64,000 nt of DNA from Clostridium_AD frigoriphilum. Lineage in GTDB: Bacteria > Bacillota > Clostridia > Clostridiales > Clostridiaceae. Of this stretch, positions 1 through 8,444 are shown in pieces; the stretch's first letter is position 1, and the number at the start of each line of letters is the position of its first letter. Below the pieces are notes generated by a model. The model made no database searches. It worked only from the letters and a program-made list of their open reading frames with translations, and had not been told where the DNA came from. The stretch lies in contig NZ_JAZHFS010000006.1 in assembly GCF_036541405.1 (NCBI RefSeq), forward strand, positions 62,001-126,000, written 5' to 3'. Made by a program: the position numbers and the translations under genes.

Positions 1-582
1 TTTCTTTGTCATAACATCAAATATCTCGCTACCTATCCCTTTCGGCATATAGTCTTTTACCTTTTGTCCTAGTATATCGTGGGGTGGTGTAAGTGTCCAT
101 GAGTAAGGCCCCTTGTCCCATATTATTAAATGCCTATAACTAATCCCTGGATAAAATTTAATAGACTCAGTCTCTAAATACTCACTTAAATCTTTTATTA
201 ATACCCTTGCCTCCTCAGTTGTAATCTCATCCGAACTATGATCAAGCATAATCTTTTCCTCATATGGCTCACCCTCAGACACTGTTACCAAATTACATCT
301 AAATGTAACGTCTGTATCTAACATTGGGATTCCCATACTTGCTGCCTCAAAAGGTGAACGACCACTATAATACACAGCTGTATCATATCCAAAAACAGTC
401 ATATTGGCTGTATCACTTCCTGCAGGCATACCATTTGGGACAGTTTTAACTAATCCTTGCAAACCATGCTTTGCCATATAGTCCATAGCAGGCGTCTTTG
501 CATATTGAAGAGGGGTTTTATTATCTAGTTCCTTAACTGGATAATCTGCCATTCCATCACCGAGTACTACGATATACTTCAT
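1..582 (-). CDS. apgM: Cofactor-independent phosphoglycerate mutase homologue (ApgM type), 3' end outside window
   Basis: The first 194 residues are visible. The protein begins MKYIVVLGDGMADYPVKEL, the metal-binding DGMAD opening of the archaeal-type 2,3-bisphosphoglycerate-independent phosphoglycerate mutases (alkaline phosphatase superfamily). It continues with GLVKTVPNGMPAGSDTANM, the segment around the catalytic serine, and GRSPFEAASMGI. The family interconverts 2- and 3-phosphoglycerate, but some bacterial members linked to threonine/methionine genes have been assigned homoserine kinase activity. The start is an ATG with GGAG in the right place. A SAM-I riboswitch and terminator lie directly upstream, so expression should fall when SAM is plentiful, which favours an amino-acid role over glycolysis. 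The C-terminal half is beyond the left edge, so its completeness cannot be judged. Confidence 0.88.
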   Translation of the reverse strand, partial: MKYIVVLGDGMADYPVKELDNKTPLQYAKTPAMDYMAKHGLQGLVKTVPNGMPAGSDTANMTVFGYDTAVYYSGRSPFEAASMGIPMLDTDVTFRCNLVTVSEGEPYEEKIMLDHSSDEITTEEARVLIKDLSEYLETESIKFYPGISYRHLIIWDKGPYSWTLTPPHDILGQKVKDYMPKGIGSEIFDVMTKK

Positions 583-661
583 ATTAACACTCCTCTATTG
601 GTTATTGTATAAATCTTTTTAATTATTCAAATTTTCTAATAATTTTTTTTAATTTAATCCT

Positions 662-700
662 ATAAAAAAACTGCCTTCAAGTAAGAAAGCAGTTTTCTGT
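662..700 (-). terminator. Intrinsic terminator of the SAM riboswitch
   Basis: On the minus strand a stem AAAACTGC/GCAGTTTT closes a short loop and is followed by a run of T residues. It lies between the riboswitch aptamer and apgM, where the expression platform should be, so SAM binding would allow this hairpin to form and stop transcription. Confidence 0.82.
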
Positions 701-714
701 ATTACTATACGTAA

Positions 715-835
715 AAAACTGATTTCTTATTATTCAGAACTATGTTCTGCAGGAATTGACACCGTTACATAAAAAAAATGTCGGTTGTCGGGTTTCATAG
801 GGCCAGTCCCTCCACCTCTCTAAATAAGAAATTTA
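715..835 (-). promoter_or_regulatory. SAM-I (S-box) riboswitch aptamer
   Basis: Read on the minus strand, the conserved S-box core is plain: AGAGGTGGAGGGACTGGCCC, then ATGAAACCCGACAACCG, then GGTGTCAATTCC. Helix P1 closes with ATTTCTTATT on the 5' side (near 833-823) and AATAAGAAAT on the 3' side (near 732-720). A terminator follows directly. SAM-I riboswitches repress methionine, cysteine and SAM genes when SAM binds. It points at apgM, not at the divergent metH operon, which has no S-box of its own. Confidence 0.93.
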
Positions 836-852
836 TTAAATTATTGTTTTTT

Positions 853-881
853 ATTGTAACTCATACAGATATAAATGTCAA
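853..881 (-). promoter_or_regulatory. Sigma-A promoter for the riboswitch-apgM transcript
   Basis: The minus strand carries a perfect -35 TTGACA, a 17-base spacer and the -10 TACAAT. Transcription would start near 846, about ten bases before the riboswitch P1 helix, which fits the usual S-box leader layout. Confidence 0.75.
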
Positions 882-977
882 TGCAAACCTATGCCTATTT
901 AATGTAATTAATAAATATTATATTTGCAATTATTGTATTTATACCTTATCCTAGTATAAAACTAAGTGGAGGCTACT

Positions 978-1640
978 ATGGAAATCGATAAAAACGAAGT
1001 TTTAAGATATTTAGGTTATAAGAACCAAAAGATAGATAAAAGCATGACAAATTTAATTGATGAATGCACAAGAGAAATAATTGATATAAGCAAAGCTAGT
1101 TCAGTCTATGAAATTTTTGATATTGATAAAAAAAATGATTCGCTTTTTCTATTAGGTAGCACTTTAGTTTTAAAAGATAAGGATATAAAAGATCTTCTAA
1201 TAAACTCCGAGAAGTGCGTCGTTATGGCTGCTACTCTCGGAATGGCTGTGGATAGCAGACTAGCCTACTACTCAAGATTTGATATAACAAAGGGTGTAAT
1301 CATGGATGCCTGTGCAAGCACAGCAATAGAGTATGTTTGTGATGAACTCCAAGATGAAATCATGAAAAACGCATTAAAAGATAATCTATATATTACAACT
1401 AGATATAGTCCAGGTTATGGAGACTTCGCTATTGATAATGGAGTCGAAATACTAAATGTATTGGATGCATATAAAAAGATAGGACTATCTATTACTGAAA
1501 ATAGCATAATGCTTCCAAGGAAATCTGTAACTGCACTTATAGGTCTTAGTGGGGCTAAAAATTTAAAAAAGCGTACTGGATGCGCAAGTTGTAAAAATGT
1601 AGGTTGTGAATTCAGAAAGGATGGTGGATGTTGTGAATAA
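978..1640 (+). CDS. Methionine synthase reactivation-domain protein
   Basis: This 220-residue protein resembles the C-terminal activation domain of cobalamin-dependent methionine synthase, here as a separate polypeptide. Family members bind SAM and help return oxidised cob(II)alamin to the methyl form. The segment TRYSPGYGDFAI matches the conserved SAM-binding RYSPGYG motif. The C-terminus is cysteine-rich (CASCKNVGC, then CC), as in stand-alone clostridial versions, and may hold a metal or cluster. The ATG at 978 has GGAGG six bases upstream; a GTG at 966 overlaps that site and is less likely. The gene runs into metH with a short overlap. A weak promoter, TTGCAA-17-TATCCT, lies at 924-952. 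Confidence 0.87.
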   Translation: MEIDKNEVLRYLGYKNQKIDKSMTNLIDECTREIIDISKASSVYEIFDIDKKNDSLFLLGSTLVLKDKDIKDLLINSEKCVVMAATLGMAVDSRLAYYSRFDITKGVIMDACASTAIEYVCDELQDEIMKNALKDNLYITTRYSPGYGDFAIDNGVEILNVLDAYKKIGLSITENSIMLPRKSVTALIGLSGAKNLKKRTGCASCKNVGCEFRKDGGCCE

Positions 1641-4002
1641 AAAAATAAATTTTAATGGTTTTTTATTATTTGATGGTGCTATGGGAACAATGCTCCAAAA
1701 ATATGGAATTAAAAGGGGTGAATTGCCTGAAAGTTATAACATCTTACACCCAGAAATCATAGAAAAAATACATTTAGAATACCTAGGTGTAGGTAGTGAT
1801 GTCATAACCACCAATACTTTTGGTGCAAATAGATATAAACTTAAAAACACATTATACAGCGTTGAAGATATTGTTGGAAGTGCTGTAAGGATAGCAAGAG
1901 GTGCTGCTAAAGATAAACTTGTTGCACTTGATATTGGGCCCATAGGTCAATTGATGGAGCCACTTGGAACATTATCATTTAATGATGCCTATGACACTTT
2001 TGCAGAGCAAATTAAAATTGGTGCAAGTGAAGGCGCAGATCTAATACTTATTGAAACAATGTCAGATATTTATGAGGCTAAAGCGGCTATTCTTGCAGCA
2101 AAGGAGAATAGTAACCTGCCAGTTATATGTACAATGTCTTATCAGGACAATGGAAGAACATTAACTGGTACAGACCCTCTAACTATGGTTAATGTAATTC
2201 AAAGCCTTGGAGTAGACGCTCTTGGGGTAAATTGTTCTCTAGGGCCAAATGAAATGCTTCCAATAATTACAGAAATACTCAAGTACTCAAGCGTTCCAGT
2301 TATAGTTCAACCTAATGCAGGTCTTCCTAAACTTAAAGACGGAGAAGCATTTTATGATGTTAATGCACATGAATTTGCACAATACGCAAAAATCATGGCA
2401 GAAATGGGTGTTACAATATTCGGTGGTTGCTGCGGCACTACAAGTCAGCACATAAAAGACATATCTGGTATATTAAAAAATTTGAAACCTGTAAAACGTG
2501 ATGTTAAAAAATTTACAGCGGTTAGTTCACCTTCCTTAACAGTGGTACTTGGAGAAGACATAAGAGTTATTGGTGAGCGAATAAACCCTACAGGCAAAAA
2601 AAAGCTTAAAGAAGCATTAAAAAATAATAATCTGGACTATATACTTAAAGAAGGCATAAATCAAAGAGATGCAGGAGCAGATATACTAGATGTTAATGTA
2701 GGACTTCCGGAAATTGACGAACTTGCTGTTATGGTTGAAACTATTAAAGAACTACAAAGCATTGTTAATCTTCCACTTCAAATTGATAGTGTACGGCCTG
2801 ACGTAATTGAAGCAGCAGTTAGAATTTATAATGGAAAACCACTAATAAATTCTGTTAATGGTAAAGATGAAATAATGGACTCAATATTTCCAATAGTTAA
2901 AAAATATGGTGCTTGTGTAATAGGGCTCACTATTGAAGAGGATGGTATTCCATCAACAGCTGAAGGTAGACTTAAAGTAGCACAAAAAATTGTTAATAGA
3001 GCAGCAGAATACGGAATAGATAGGTCAGATATTATAATAGATTGTCTTGTTTTAACTGCCTCCGCTCAGCAAAGCGAGGTTAAAGAAACTATCCGTGCGG
3101 TTCAGCTTGTTAAAAGCACACTAGGGGTTAAGACTACTCTTGGGGTAAGTAATGTATCCTTTGGTTTGCCGCAAAGGGGAATCCTAAATAGAACCTTCCT
3201 TGCTGCTGCCTTAACTGCTGGACTTGATGCTCCAATACTTAATCCTCTATCTGAGGATATGATGTCCACAATTAATGCCTTTAACGTTTTATGGAATAAT
3301 GATATAGCATCAAAAAAATATATAGATGTTTACTCAACCTTTGAGGGAAAACAGACAAGTAAAGAAATCACTACAAATAAAGATTTAAAGAGCATTATTA
3401 TTGATGGTATGAAGGAAGAAGCTTCAAAAATAACAAAGGAACTCCTAAAAACTATGACTGAAATGGAAGTTGTAAATAACTATTTAATACCATCTCTTGA
3501 TATCGTGGGTCAAAAATATGAAAGTGGAGAAATATTTCTTCCCCAATTATTACAATCTGCAGAGACAGTAAAAAAATCTTTCCAGATAATTAAAGAAAGA
3601 ATGATGGCAAGTACAGAGAAAAAGATTAGTAAAGGTACAATCGTTCTTGCAACTGTCCGTGGGGACATTCACGATATTGGTAAAAATATAGTTAAAATTC
3701 TACTCGAAAATTATGGATTTGATGTAATAGACCTTGGTAAAGATGTACACGAAGATATTGTCGTCGAGGCAGTACGTAGTGGTAATATTAAATTAGTTGG
3801 TTTAAGTGCACTTATGACCACCACTGTTAGAAGCATGGGTGAAACAATAAAAGCGCTTCGTGACAATAATTTGGATTGTACTGTTCTTGTTGGAGGTGCA
3901 GTTCTAAATGAAGAGTATGCAAAAATGATAGGCGCAGATTATTATGCAAAAGATGCAACACAAACTGTTAAATTTGCAAGGAAATTATTCAAATGTGAAT
4001 GA
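1621..4002 (+). CDS. metH: Cobalamin-dependent methionine synthase, lacking the activation domain
   Basis: The enzyme methylates homocysteine from methyltetrahydrofolate through bound cobalamin. Domains in order are: homocysteine methyltransferase (about 5-290, zinc cysteines in GVNCSLGP and GGCCGTT); pterin-binding (about 315-560, IGERINPTGKKK and DVNVG); the cobalamin cap helices (about 590-680); and the Rossmann cobalamin domain with the DIHDIGKN ligand motif near residue 685. At roughly 790 residues it is about 430 shorter than E. coli MetH because the activation domain is encoded by the preceding gene. Possible starts are GTG 1606, ATG 1621 and GTG 1633. A GGTGG and AAAGG lie just ahead of the last, so the true start may be 1633. 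The overlap with the upstream gene suggests translational coupling. Confidence 0.93.
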   Translation: MVDVVNKKINFNGFLLFDGAMGTMLQKYGIKRGELPESYNILHPEIIEKIHLEYLGVGSDVITTNTFGANRYKLKNTLYSVEDIVGSAVRIARGAAKDKLVALDIGPIGQLMEPLGTLSFNDAYDTFAEQIKIGASEGADLILIETMSDIYEAKAAILAAKENSNLPVICTMSYQDNGRTLTGTDPLTMVNVIQSLGVDALGVNCSLGPNEMLPIITEILKYSSVPVIVQPNAGLPKLKDGEAFYDVNAHEFAQYAKIMAEMGVTIFGGCCGTTSQHIKDISGILKNLKPVKRDVKKFTAVSSPSLTVVLGEDIRVIGERINPTGKKKLKEALKNNNLDYILKEGINQRDAGADILDVNVGLPEIDELAVMVETIKELQSIVNLPLQIDSVRPDVIEAAVRIYNGKPLINSVNGKDEIMDSIFPIVKKYGACVIGLTIEEDGIPSTAEGRLKVAQKIVNRAAEYGIDRSDIIIDCLVLTASAQQSEVKETIRAVQLVKSTLGVKTTLGVSNVSFGLPQRGILNRTFLAAALTAGLDAPILNPLSEDMMSTINAFNVLWNNDIASKKYIDVYSTFEGKQTSKEITTNKDLKSIIIDGMKEEASKITKELLKTMTEMEVVNNYLIPSLDIVGQKYESGEIFLPQLLQSAETVKKSFQIIKERMMASTEKKISKGTIVLATVRGDIHDIGKNIVKILLENYGFDVIDLGKDVHEDIVVEAVRSGNIKLVGLSALMTTTVRSMGETIKALRDNNLDCTVLVGGAVLNEEYAKMIGADYYAKDATQTVKFARKLFKCE

Positions 4003-4037
4003 TGCTGCAACCTTGCATGCTCTCTCTCCGGCGTAAA

Positions 4038-4083
4038 ATAGAAATAAGCAGAAGGTTTAACACTACCTTCTGCTTATTTCTAT
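4038..4083. terminator. Long perfect hairpin between metH and a convergent gene
   Basis: A 19-base-pair perfect stem (left arm ATAGAAATAAGCAGAAGGT, right arm at 4065-4083) with an eight-base loop lies between the convergent ends of metH and the gene at 4119. T tracts are weak on both sides, so it is probably a shared bidirectional terminator. Confidence 0.7.
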
Positions 4084-4118
4084 ATTACAGTTTTAAAAAA
4101 TTTTCTACTTCCCTTAAT

Positions 4119-4604
4119 TCAGCTTTGAAGAACACATTTTTGTACAGTTTCATTTACTTTTGATATCAATTCTTCTTTTATGATAAATTCAAAACTGTAA
4201 TCAACTTTAAAAAATGTACTGACTTCAAAATGAATAGTAGTTGGTAATATCCAACTATAACTTTTAACTTTAGACCATTTGTAGAATTTCCCTGATCCAT
4301 ATATTCCATTTTCTCTTATTTCTGAACTATGTGAACCCCTTATTATATTATAAATTGAGATTTCAATCCATAATATAGCCAATAAAATATTATTATAAGT
4401 GTTATCCATATAGTAAAGATACCCTAATATACACCAGAAGATAATTAACACAGTCCAAAAGATAGCACTAATGGTAACCCAACGTCTATTTTTGCTTGTG
4501 TTTATAATAAGTTTTCCATGTTGGCTTACTATATATAATTTTCTAGACATTATAAAAAAAACAATAATATTCATAATAGGAATTGTTTTTGTGATAGTAT
4601 CCAT
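4119..4604 (-). CDS. Small membrane protein of DUF5673 type
   Basis: This is a 161-residue protein with hydrophobic helices at about 7-20, 43-65 and 73-88, followed by a soluble C-terminal part. The tail contains IRENGIYGSGKFYKWSKVKS, a pattern I associate with the DUF5673 family. Those proteins combine two or three membrane helices with a small PH-like domain, and no function is established. The start has a G-rich ribosome site, GGGGGGG, about nine bases upstream. It converges on metH and shares the hairpin at 4038-4083. It looks like a single-gene unit with no functional link to its neighbours. Confidence 0.6.
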   Translation of the reverse strand: MDTITKTIPIMNIIVFFIMSRKLYIVSQHGKLIINTSKNRRWVTISAIFWTVLIIFWCILGYLYYMDNTYNNILLAILWIEISIYNIIRGSHSSEIRENGIYGSGKFYKWSKVKSYSWILPTTIHFEVSTFFKVDYSFEFIIKEELISKVNETVQKCVLQS

Positions 4605-4989
4605 TCATATCGCCCCCCCAAATTAATTTTTTCATCAAAAAATACCACTTGTATTATAACATGTTTTTTATATTTTTAAAATACCATTTATTACCATAGT
4701 ATATATTAGTATTAATACAGTATTATTCATTTTTAAACTTCATGTTTATATTTTTAATATTATATAGAAAAAGTTATTCAATAATTAATAAAAAATTAGA
4801 ACTATTATTAGCATATCAAATAGTACATAATAAATATACTTCCATAATCTTATGGAGATAAATATAGCATTACCAATAAAAAATAACATGCTAATTATAG
4901 TATTAATTAACATGTTATTTAGTATGTTATTTTATCAAAATCACCTCAAAACGAACCCGTTACTTGTAGAATCAGGAGACTTTAGTTAA
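4605..4989. other. AT-rich intergenic region with one hairpin
   Basis: This 385-base gap is very AT-rich and has no credible open frame. The only clear structure is an inverted repeat, AAATAACATG at 4881-4890 and CATGTTATTT at 4911-4920. It lies about 70 bases past the stop of the DUF956 gene and may end that transcript. A partial direct copy, TATGTTATTTT, follows. I see no RNA gene. Confidence 0.5.
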
Positions 4990-5364
4990 TCAACTCTTCT
5001 TAAATCTCGATTTGACCGCTCGCTTTACAACATCAAAAAAACTTAACGAATTAACCATATTATTTGGGTCAACATATTTTCGAATAGCACGAAGCACTCT
5101 TTTGGGATCTTTAGAAGAAAAAATGTAGTTAACATTTTTCTTATTTTTAATCGCATATCGTGGAATCCACTTTCCTTTTAGCATTACAGACGCAATAACC
5201 TTGTCAACCTCTTCCCAAGGAATTTGAACATTTTTTCGAGAATTACGAGAACAGTAAAACTCAAAACCTTTGTCGCCGATCATAATTTTTCCATAATCTG
5301 TAGAACCTGTAAGCCATGTTGCATCAATTACTAAATCCACCTTTGTATTGAGTGATTGAACCAT
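4990..5364 (-). CDS. manO: DUF956 family protein, mannose PTS operon accessory (ManO-like)
   Basis: This 124-residue protein matches DUF956, small proteins that are almost always the last gene of mannose-class PTS operons. In Lactobacillus casei the homologue is named ManO and modulates expression of the mannose PTS. Recognisable stretches are GKIMIGDKGFEFYCSRN and IPWEEVDKVIASV, followed by a basic tail. The ATG at 5364 is preferred because GAGGT stands seven bases upstream; a frame extending to 5406 lacks a good site. It follows manN after a 150-base gap that holds a terminator, so part of its expression may depend on read-through or its own promoter. No catalytic motif is visible. Confidence 0.78.
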   Translation of the reverse strand: MVQSLNTKVDLVIDATWLTGSTDYGKIMIGDKGFEFYCSRNSRKNVQIPWEEVDKVIASVMLKGKWIPRYAIKNKKNVNYIFSSKDPKRVLRAIRKYVDPNNMVNSLSFFDVVKRAVKSRFKKS

Positions 5365-5521
5365 ACGATCTACCTCTTTTCTATTTATACACAAATCTAT
5401 TTCCATTATACGTTCTTTATTTATTACTATTAATTAATAACTCATTGTACTTCTTAACTATAGTATATAATATACCTTCTTAAGATAAAATAATCAAGTG
5501 CCGTAAGGCACAACCCTTATA

Positions 5522-5552
5522 ATAAAAAAAACCCAGGCCAAAAGCCCAGGTT
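5522..5552 (-). terminator. Terminator after manN
   Basis: On the minus strand AACCTGGGC pairs with GCCTGGGTT (two G-U pairs) around a five-base loop and runs into TTTTTTATT. It lies just past the manN stop and should reduce transcription into the DUF956 gene. Confidence 0.8.
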
Positions 5553-5562
5553 GAATAAAATA

Positions 5563-6474
5563 TTACATTAAGCCGATTAAGTGGAAAACAATACCCACTG
5601 CGAACAGCCCAAAAATAATTGCAATTGGAGATACTTTCTTCTTAAGCAACCACATACAAAGTAATGTCAATCCTAACCCTGCAATTCCAGGAATCAAAGA
5701 ATCCAAGTTATTTTGTAGTGTAGTAACCTTATCAGGAGTTAATGACAAACCGCCTTTTTGTTGCAAAAGTGCTTGTTTAATACCTTCTGCTCCAGCAGGA
5801 AGTTTGTCCCAAACAATGAAGGCACCCTTAGCTAACTTAACGGTTGATACTACAGGTGTAAATATAACGGTTACCCATCTGTTAACTAATGATCCCAAAA
5901 TGAACATACCAAGGATGGATGCTCCTTTTGTAACATCTTGTAGTAAATTACCTGATACATCATCAGTAATTTTAGAACCTGCATTGTAACCAAACTCTTG
6001 TGTATACCATGTAAATGACATACGAATAGCATTCCAAGCTAAGAAAAAGATAATTGGTCCAAGTATGTTACCAGCCATAGCAAGAGAACCAGCGAGTGCC
6101 CCTAAAATCGGTCTAACAGTAAACCAGAACACTGGATCACCAATACCAGCTAAAGGTCCCATCATACCAATTTTAACACCTTGAATAGTTATATCATCGA
6201 TTGGTAAACCATTTGCACGGTCTTCCTCTAATGCTAATGTTACACCAATGATTGGTGAAGCCACATATGGATGAGTGTTAAAGAACTCCAAGTGACGTTT
6301 TAGTGCAGCTGCACGATCTTCTTTAGTCTTATATAATTTTTTGATTGCGGGTATTAATGTATATGCCCAGCCACCGTTTTGCATTCTTTCGTAGTTCCAA
6401 GAACCTTGAATGAAAGTTGAACGCCACCAAACAGAAATACGATCTTTTTTTGTTAATTTTAATTTATTTACCAT
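5563..6474 (-). CDS. manN: PTS mannose-class transporter subunit IID
   Basis: This 303-residue membrane subunit forms the sugar-translocating channel together with IIC. It opens with LTKKDRISVWWRSTFIQGSW and continues with the family motif NYERMQNGGWAYTLIPAIKKLY. GPLAGIGDPVFWFTVRPI is the IID signature. The hydrophobic C-terminal third and length agree with E. coli ManZ and Bacillus LevG. The start has AAAGGGGGG upstream. It is the last transport gene of the IIB-IIAB-IIC-IID run and is followed by a terminator. Substrate is inferred to be mannose, glucose, fructose or a related hexose; the sequence does not decide which. Confidence 0.94.
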   Translation of the reverse strand: MVNKLKLTKKDRISVWWRSTFIQGSWNYERMQNGGWAYTLIPAIKKLYKTKEDRAAALKRHLEFFNTHPYVASPIIGVTLALEEDRANGLPIDDITIQGVKIGMMGPLAGIGDPVFWFTVRPILGALAGSLAMAGNILGPIIFFLAWNAIRMSFTWYTQEFGYNAGSKITDDVSGNLLQDVTKGASILGMFILGSLVNRWVTVIFTPVVSTVKLAKGAFIVWDKLPAGAEGIKQALLQQKGGLSLTPDKVTTLQNNLDSLIPGIAGLGLTLLCMWLLKKKVSPIAIIFGLFAVGIVFHLIGLM

Positions 6475-6494
6475 TTTAGTATTCCCCCCCTTTC

Positions 6495-7301
6495 TTAGTA
6501 AGTGTCAATAATATCGCCTAATGGATCACCAGTATTTGAGCTTCCACCATTACCTGAGCCACTTTGTTTAGTAAGCTTTAAGTAAATAAGAGCCACACAT
6601 ACACCGATTGCCCCTAGTCCGATAAGTGTAATTTGTGAAATAGTTGCTAATACAAAACCAATTGCAAAGAATGGCCATACTTCTTTTGTAGCCATCATGT
6701 TGATTACCATTGCATAACCAACAGCTACGACCATTCCACCACCGATTGCGAGTCCACCTGTGAGCCATGTAGGCATAGATTCAAGTACTGAACGAATAGG
6801 GCCAGCACCAACTGCTAAAATCAAGGCTGCTGGGATTGCAATACGTACACCCTGCATGCAAATAGCAATAATATGCCACATTTCAACTTTTCTGATATCT
6901 CCTTGTGCAGCGGCAGCATCCATAAAATGTACAAACACTGTAGCAATTGTACGACAAATAATTGTTAATAATAGCCCTAAAACTGCTAGTGGAACAGCAA
7001 TAGCGATAGCTGAACCAACTCCTGCTGTGCCTTGGCCACCAAGAACTAGAATAATTGCAGATGCAACAGATGCAAGCGCTGCATCGGGTGCTACGGCAGC
7101 ACCTATGTTTGCCCAACCTAAAGCAATCATTTGAAGAGTACCACCTAAAATTAGGCATGGTAATAAGTTACCTGTAACTAAGCCGATTAACGTACAAGCA
7201 ATTACTGGTTGATGGAAATCAAATGCATCCAAGATACCTTCCATACCAGCTAGAAATGCCACGATAACGACTAATATCATTTGGATTATATTTATATCCA
7301 T
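6495..7301 (-). CDS. manM: PTS mannose-class transporter subunit IIC
   Basis: This 268-residue polytopic membrane protein is the other half of the mannose-class permease. The N-terminus MDINIIQMILVVIVAFLAGM, the segment GTLQMIALGWANIGAAVAPD and many glycine/alanine-rich helices are typical of IIC-Man (ManY). It sits 20 bases before manN with a good ribosome site, GGGGG, ahead of its own ATG. The C-terminus is soluble and glycine/serine-rich (SGSGNGGSSNTGDPLGD), probably a flexible cytoplasmic tail. Confidence 0.94.
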   Translation of the reverse strand: MDINIIQMILVVIVAFLAGMEGILDAFDFHQPVIACTLIGLVTGNLLPCLILGGTLQMIALGWANIGAAVAPDAALASVASAIILVLGGQGTAGVGSAIAIAVPLAVLGLLLTIICRTIATVFVHFMDAAAAQGDIRKVEMWHIIAICMQGVRIAIPAALILAVGAGPIRSVLESMPTWLTGGLAIGGGMVVAVGYAMVINMMATKEVWPFFAIGFVLATISQITLIGLGAIGVCVALIYLKLTKQSGSGNGGSSNTGDPLGDIIDTY

Positions 7302-7337
7302 GATTATTAATCCCCCTTTTTCATTTAAATAGTTAGA

Positions 7338-8315
7338 TTATTTTAATTTATTTAATTCCGCTTGTGCTTTTTTAAGTATTTCTTCCATATTTCCTTTTGA
7401 ATCATTTGGAACTTTACGAACATCAAAAGTAAGTCCGGCTTCTTTAAGCTTCTTGAAGGTATCAATATCATCTTGATTGAAAGCAAGTACTTTGTTTGGT
7501 TGAACTTTACCTATAGTGTGAGCCATTGAACCAATATTGATTGTCTTAAGTGGTACTCCACCTTCTACTGCGCGAAGTACATCTTGTGGATTTTCAAAAA
7601 GAAGCAATGCACGTTGTCCGCCAAACTGTTTATCATTTTTTGCAAGTTTGATCATTTGACTAACTGGAACAACATGAGCTTTAACACCCGGAGGAGCAGC
7701 TTGCGTGATCAATTTACTACGAAGTTCATCTTTAGCTACTGCATCTGATACTACAATAATTCTTGTAGGTAACACATCTTTTGACCAAGCAGTTGCTATT
7801 TGTCCATGAAGTAAACGAGAATCAATACGAGCTAAAACATATTCGAATGATCCAGGTGCACCTGCACTCGAAATCCCTGCGTTTGCTTTAGAAGATTTAC
7901 CATTATCTACTGGTTCTAATTCCTCTGGCTTAACTTTAACTCCTTCTTTAGCTGGTTTTAAAATATAAGCCGCAATTTCCTGTGCGGATTCCATTGAAGA
8001 ACGTGAAGCATAAGCCTCAATCACCATTGGTAGATTCATACCAGCTACGATTGCCCATTTGTCTTTATGTTCTTCAAATAGACTATTCGCTTGATTGAAT
8101 GGTGTACCACCCCAAAGATCAACTAAGAATAAAACTTCATCTTGGTTGTCAAAGGATGCTATTGCGTCTTTCATTTTTGCTTTAACATCATCAGGGCCTT
8201 CACTAGGCATCAATGTAACCGCTTTTACGTTTTCTTGTTCTCCGAAAATCATTGCACCAGATTGCAAGATGCCTTTAGCAAATTCTCCGTGACTAGCAAG
8301 AATTATTCCAACCAT
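7338..8315 (-). CDS. manL: PTS mannose-class IIAB fusion
   Basis: This 325-residue cytoplasmic phosphotransferase subunit has an N-terminal IIA domain (1-130; GIILASHGEFAKG carries the phospho-histidine, His9). A linker rich in Ser, Gly and Ala follows, then a C-terminal IIB domain (about 160-325; RIDSRLLHGQIATAW carries the second phospho-histidine). HPr phosphorylates IIA, which passes phosphate to IIB and then to the incoming sugar. The start has TAGGAGGT upstream. It follows a separate IIB gene by about 130 bases of leader-like sequence with hairpins, so it may be the major translated unit of the operon. Confidence 0.95.
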   Translation of the reverse strand: MVGIILASHGEFAKGILQSGAMIFGEQENVKAVTLMPSEGPDDVKAKMKDAIASFDNQDEVLFLVDLWGGTPFNQANSLFEEHKDKWAIVAGMNLPMVIEAYASRSSMESAQEIAAYILKPAKEGVKVKPEELEPVDNGKSSKANAGISSAGAPGSFEYVLARIDSRLLHGQIATAWSKDVLPTRIIVVSDAVAKDELRSKLITQAAPPGVKAHVVPVSQMIKLAKNDKQFGGQRALLLFENPQDVLRAVEGGVPLKTINIGSMAHTIGKVQPNKVLAFNQDDIDTFKKLKEAGLTFDVRKVPNDSKGNMEEILKKAQAELNKLK

Positions 8316-8340
8316 CTTTTATACCTCCTATTTTTTATTT

Positions 8341-8423
8341 GTTACAGTAAAATTTATATAAAAGTTTTAAAAAAAACCTGTAACCAAAATTATTGTAGCT
8401 CATCACAATCAATCGTAACGATT
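8341..8423 (-). promoter_or_regulatory. Intercistronic hairpin and dyad between the IIB and IIAB genes
   Basis: Two structures occupy the gap. GTTACAG at 8341-8347 pairs with CTGTAAC at 8378-8384, with an oligo-T stretch inside the loop on the minus strand. A compact dyad, AATCG-TAA-CGATT, lies at 8411-8423. They could set the ratio of the two products or bind a regulator. The dyad resembles a catabolite-response site but has two mismatches, so I do not call it one. Confidence 0.35.
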
Positions 8424-8444
8424 ACAACCAAACCCCATTAAATC

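Noticed and set aside
842..977. Second S-box or cobalamin riboswitch for the metH operon
   Set aside because: The plus strand has none of the conserved S-box core or B12-box sequence in this gap.
4605..4989. Hidden RNA gene or insertion-sequence remnant
   Set aside because: No tRNA fold, no transposase similarity and no flanking target duplication; just AT-rich spacer with one hairpin.
6760..7134. 124-codon plus-strand frame opposite manM
   Set aside because: Alanine/isoleucine-rich antisense of a membrane protein gene with no ribosome site.
8411..8423. Catabolite-response (cre) site ahead of the IIAB gene
   Set aside because: The dyad differs from the cre consensus at two key positions and lies inside the operon; not enough to claim CcpA binding.
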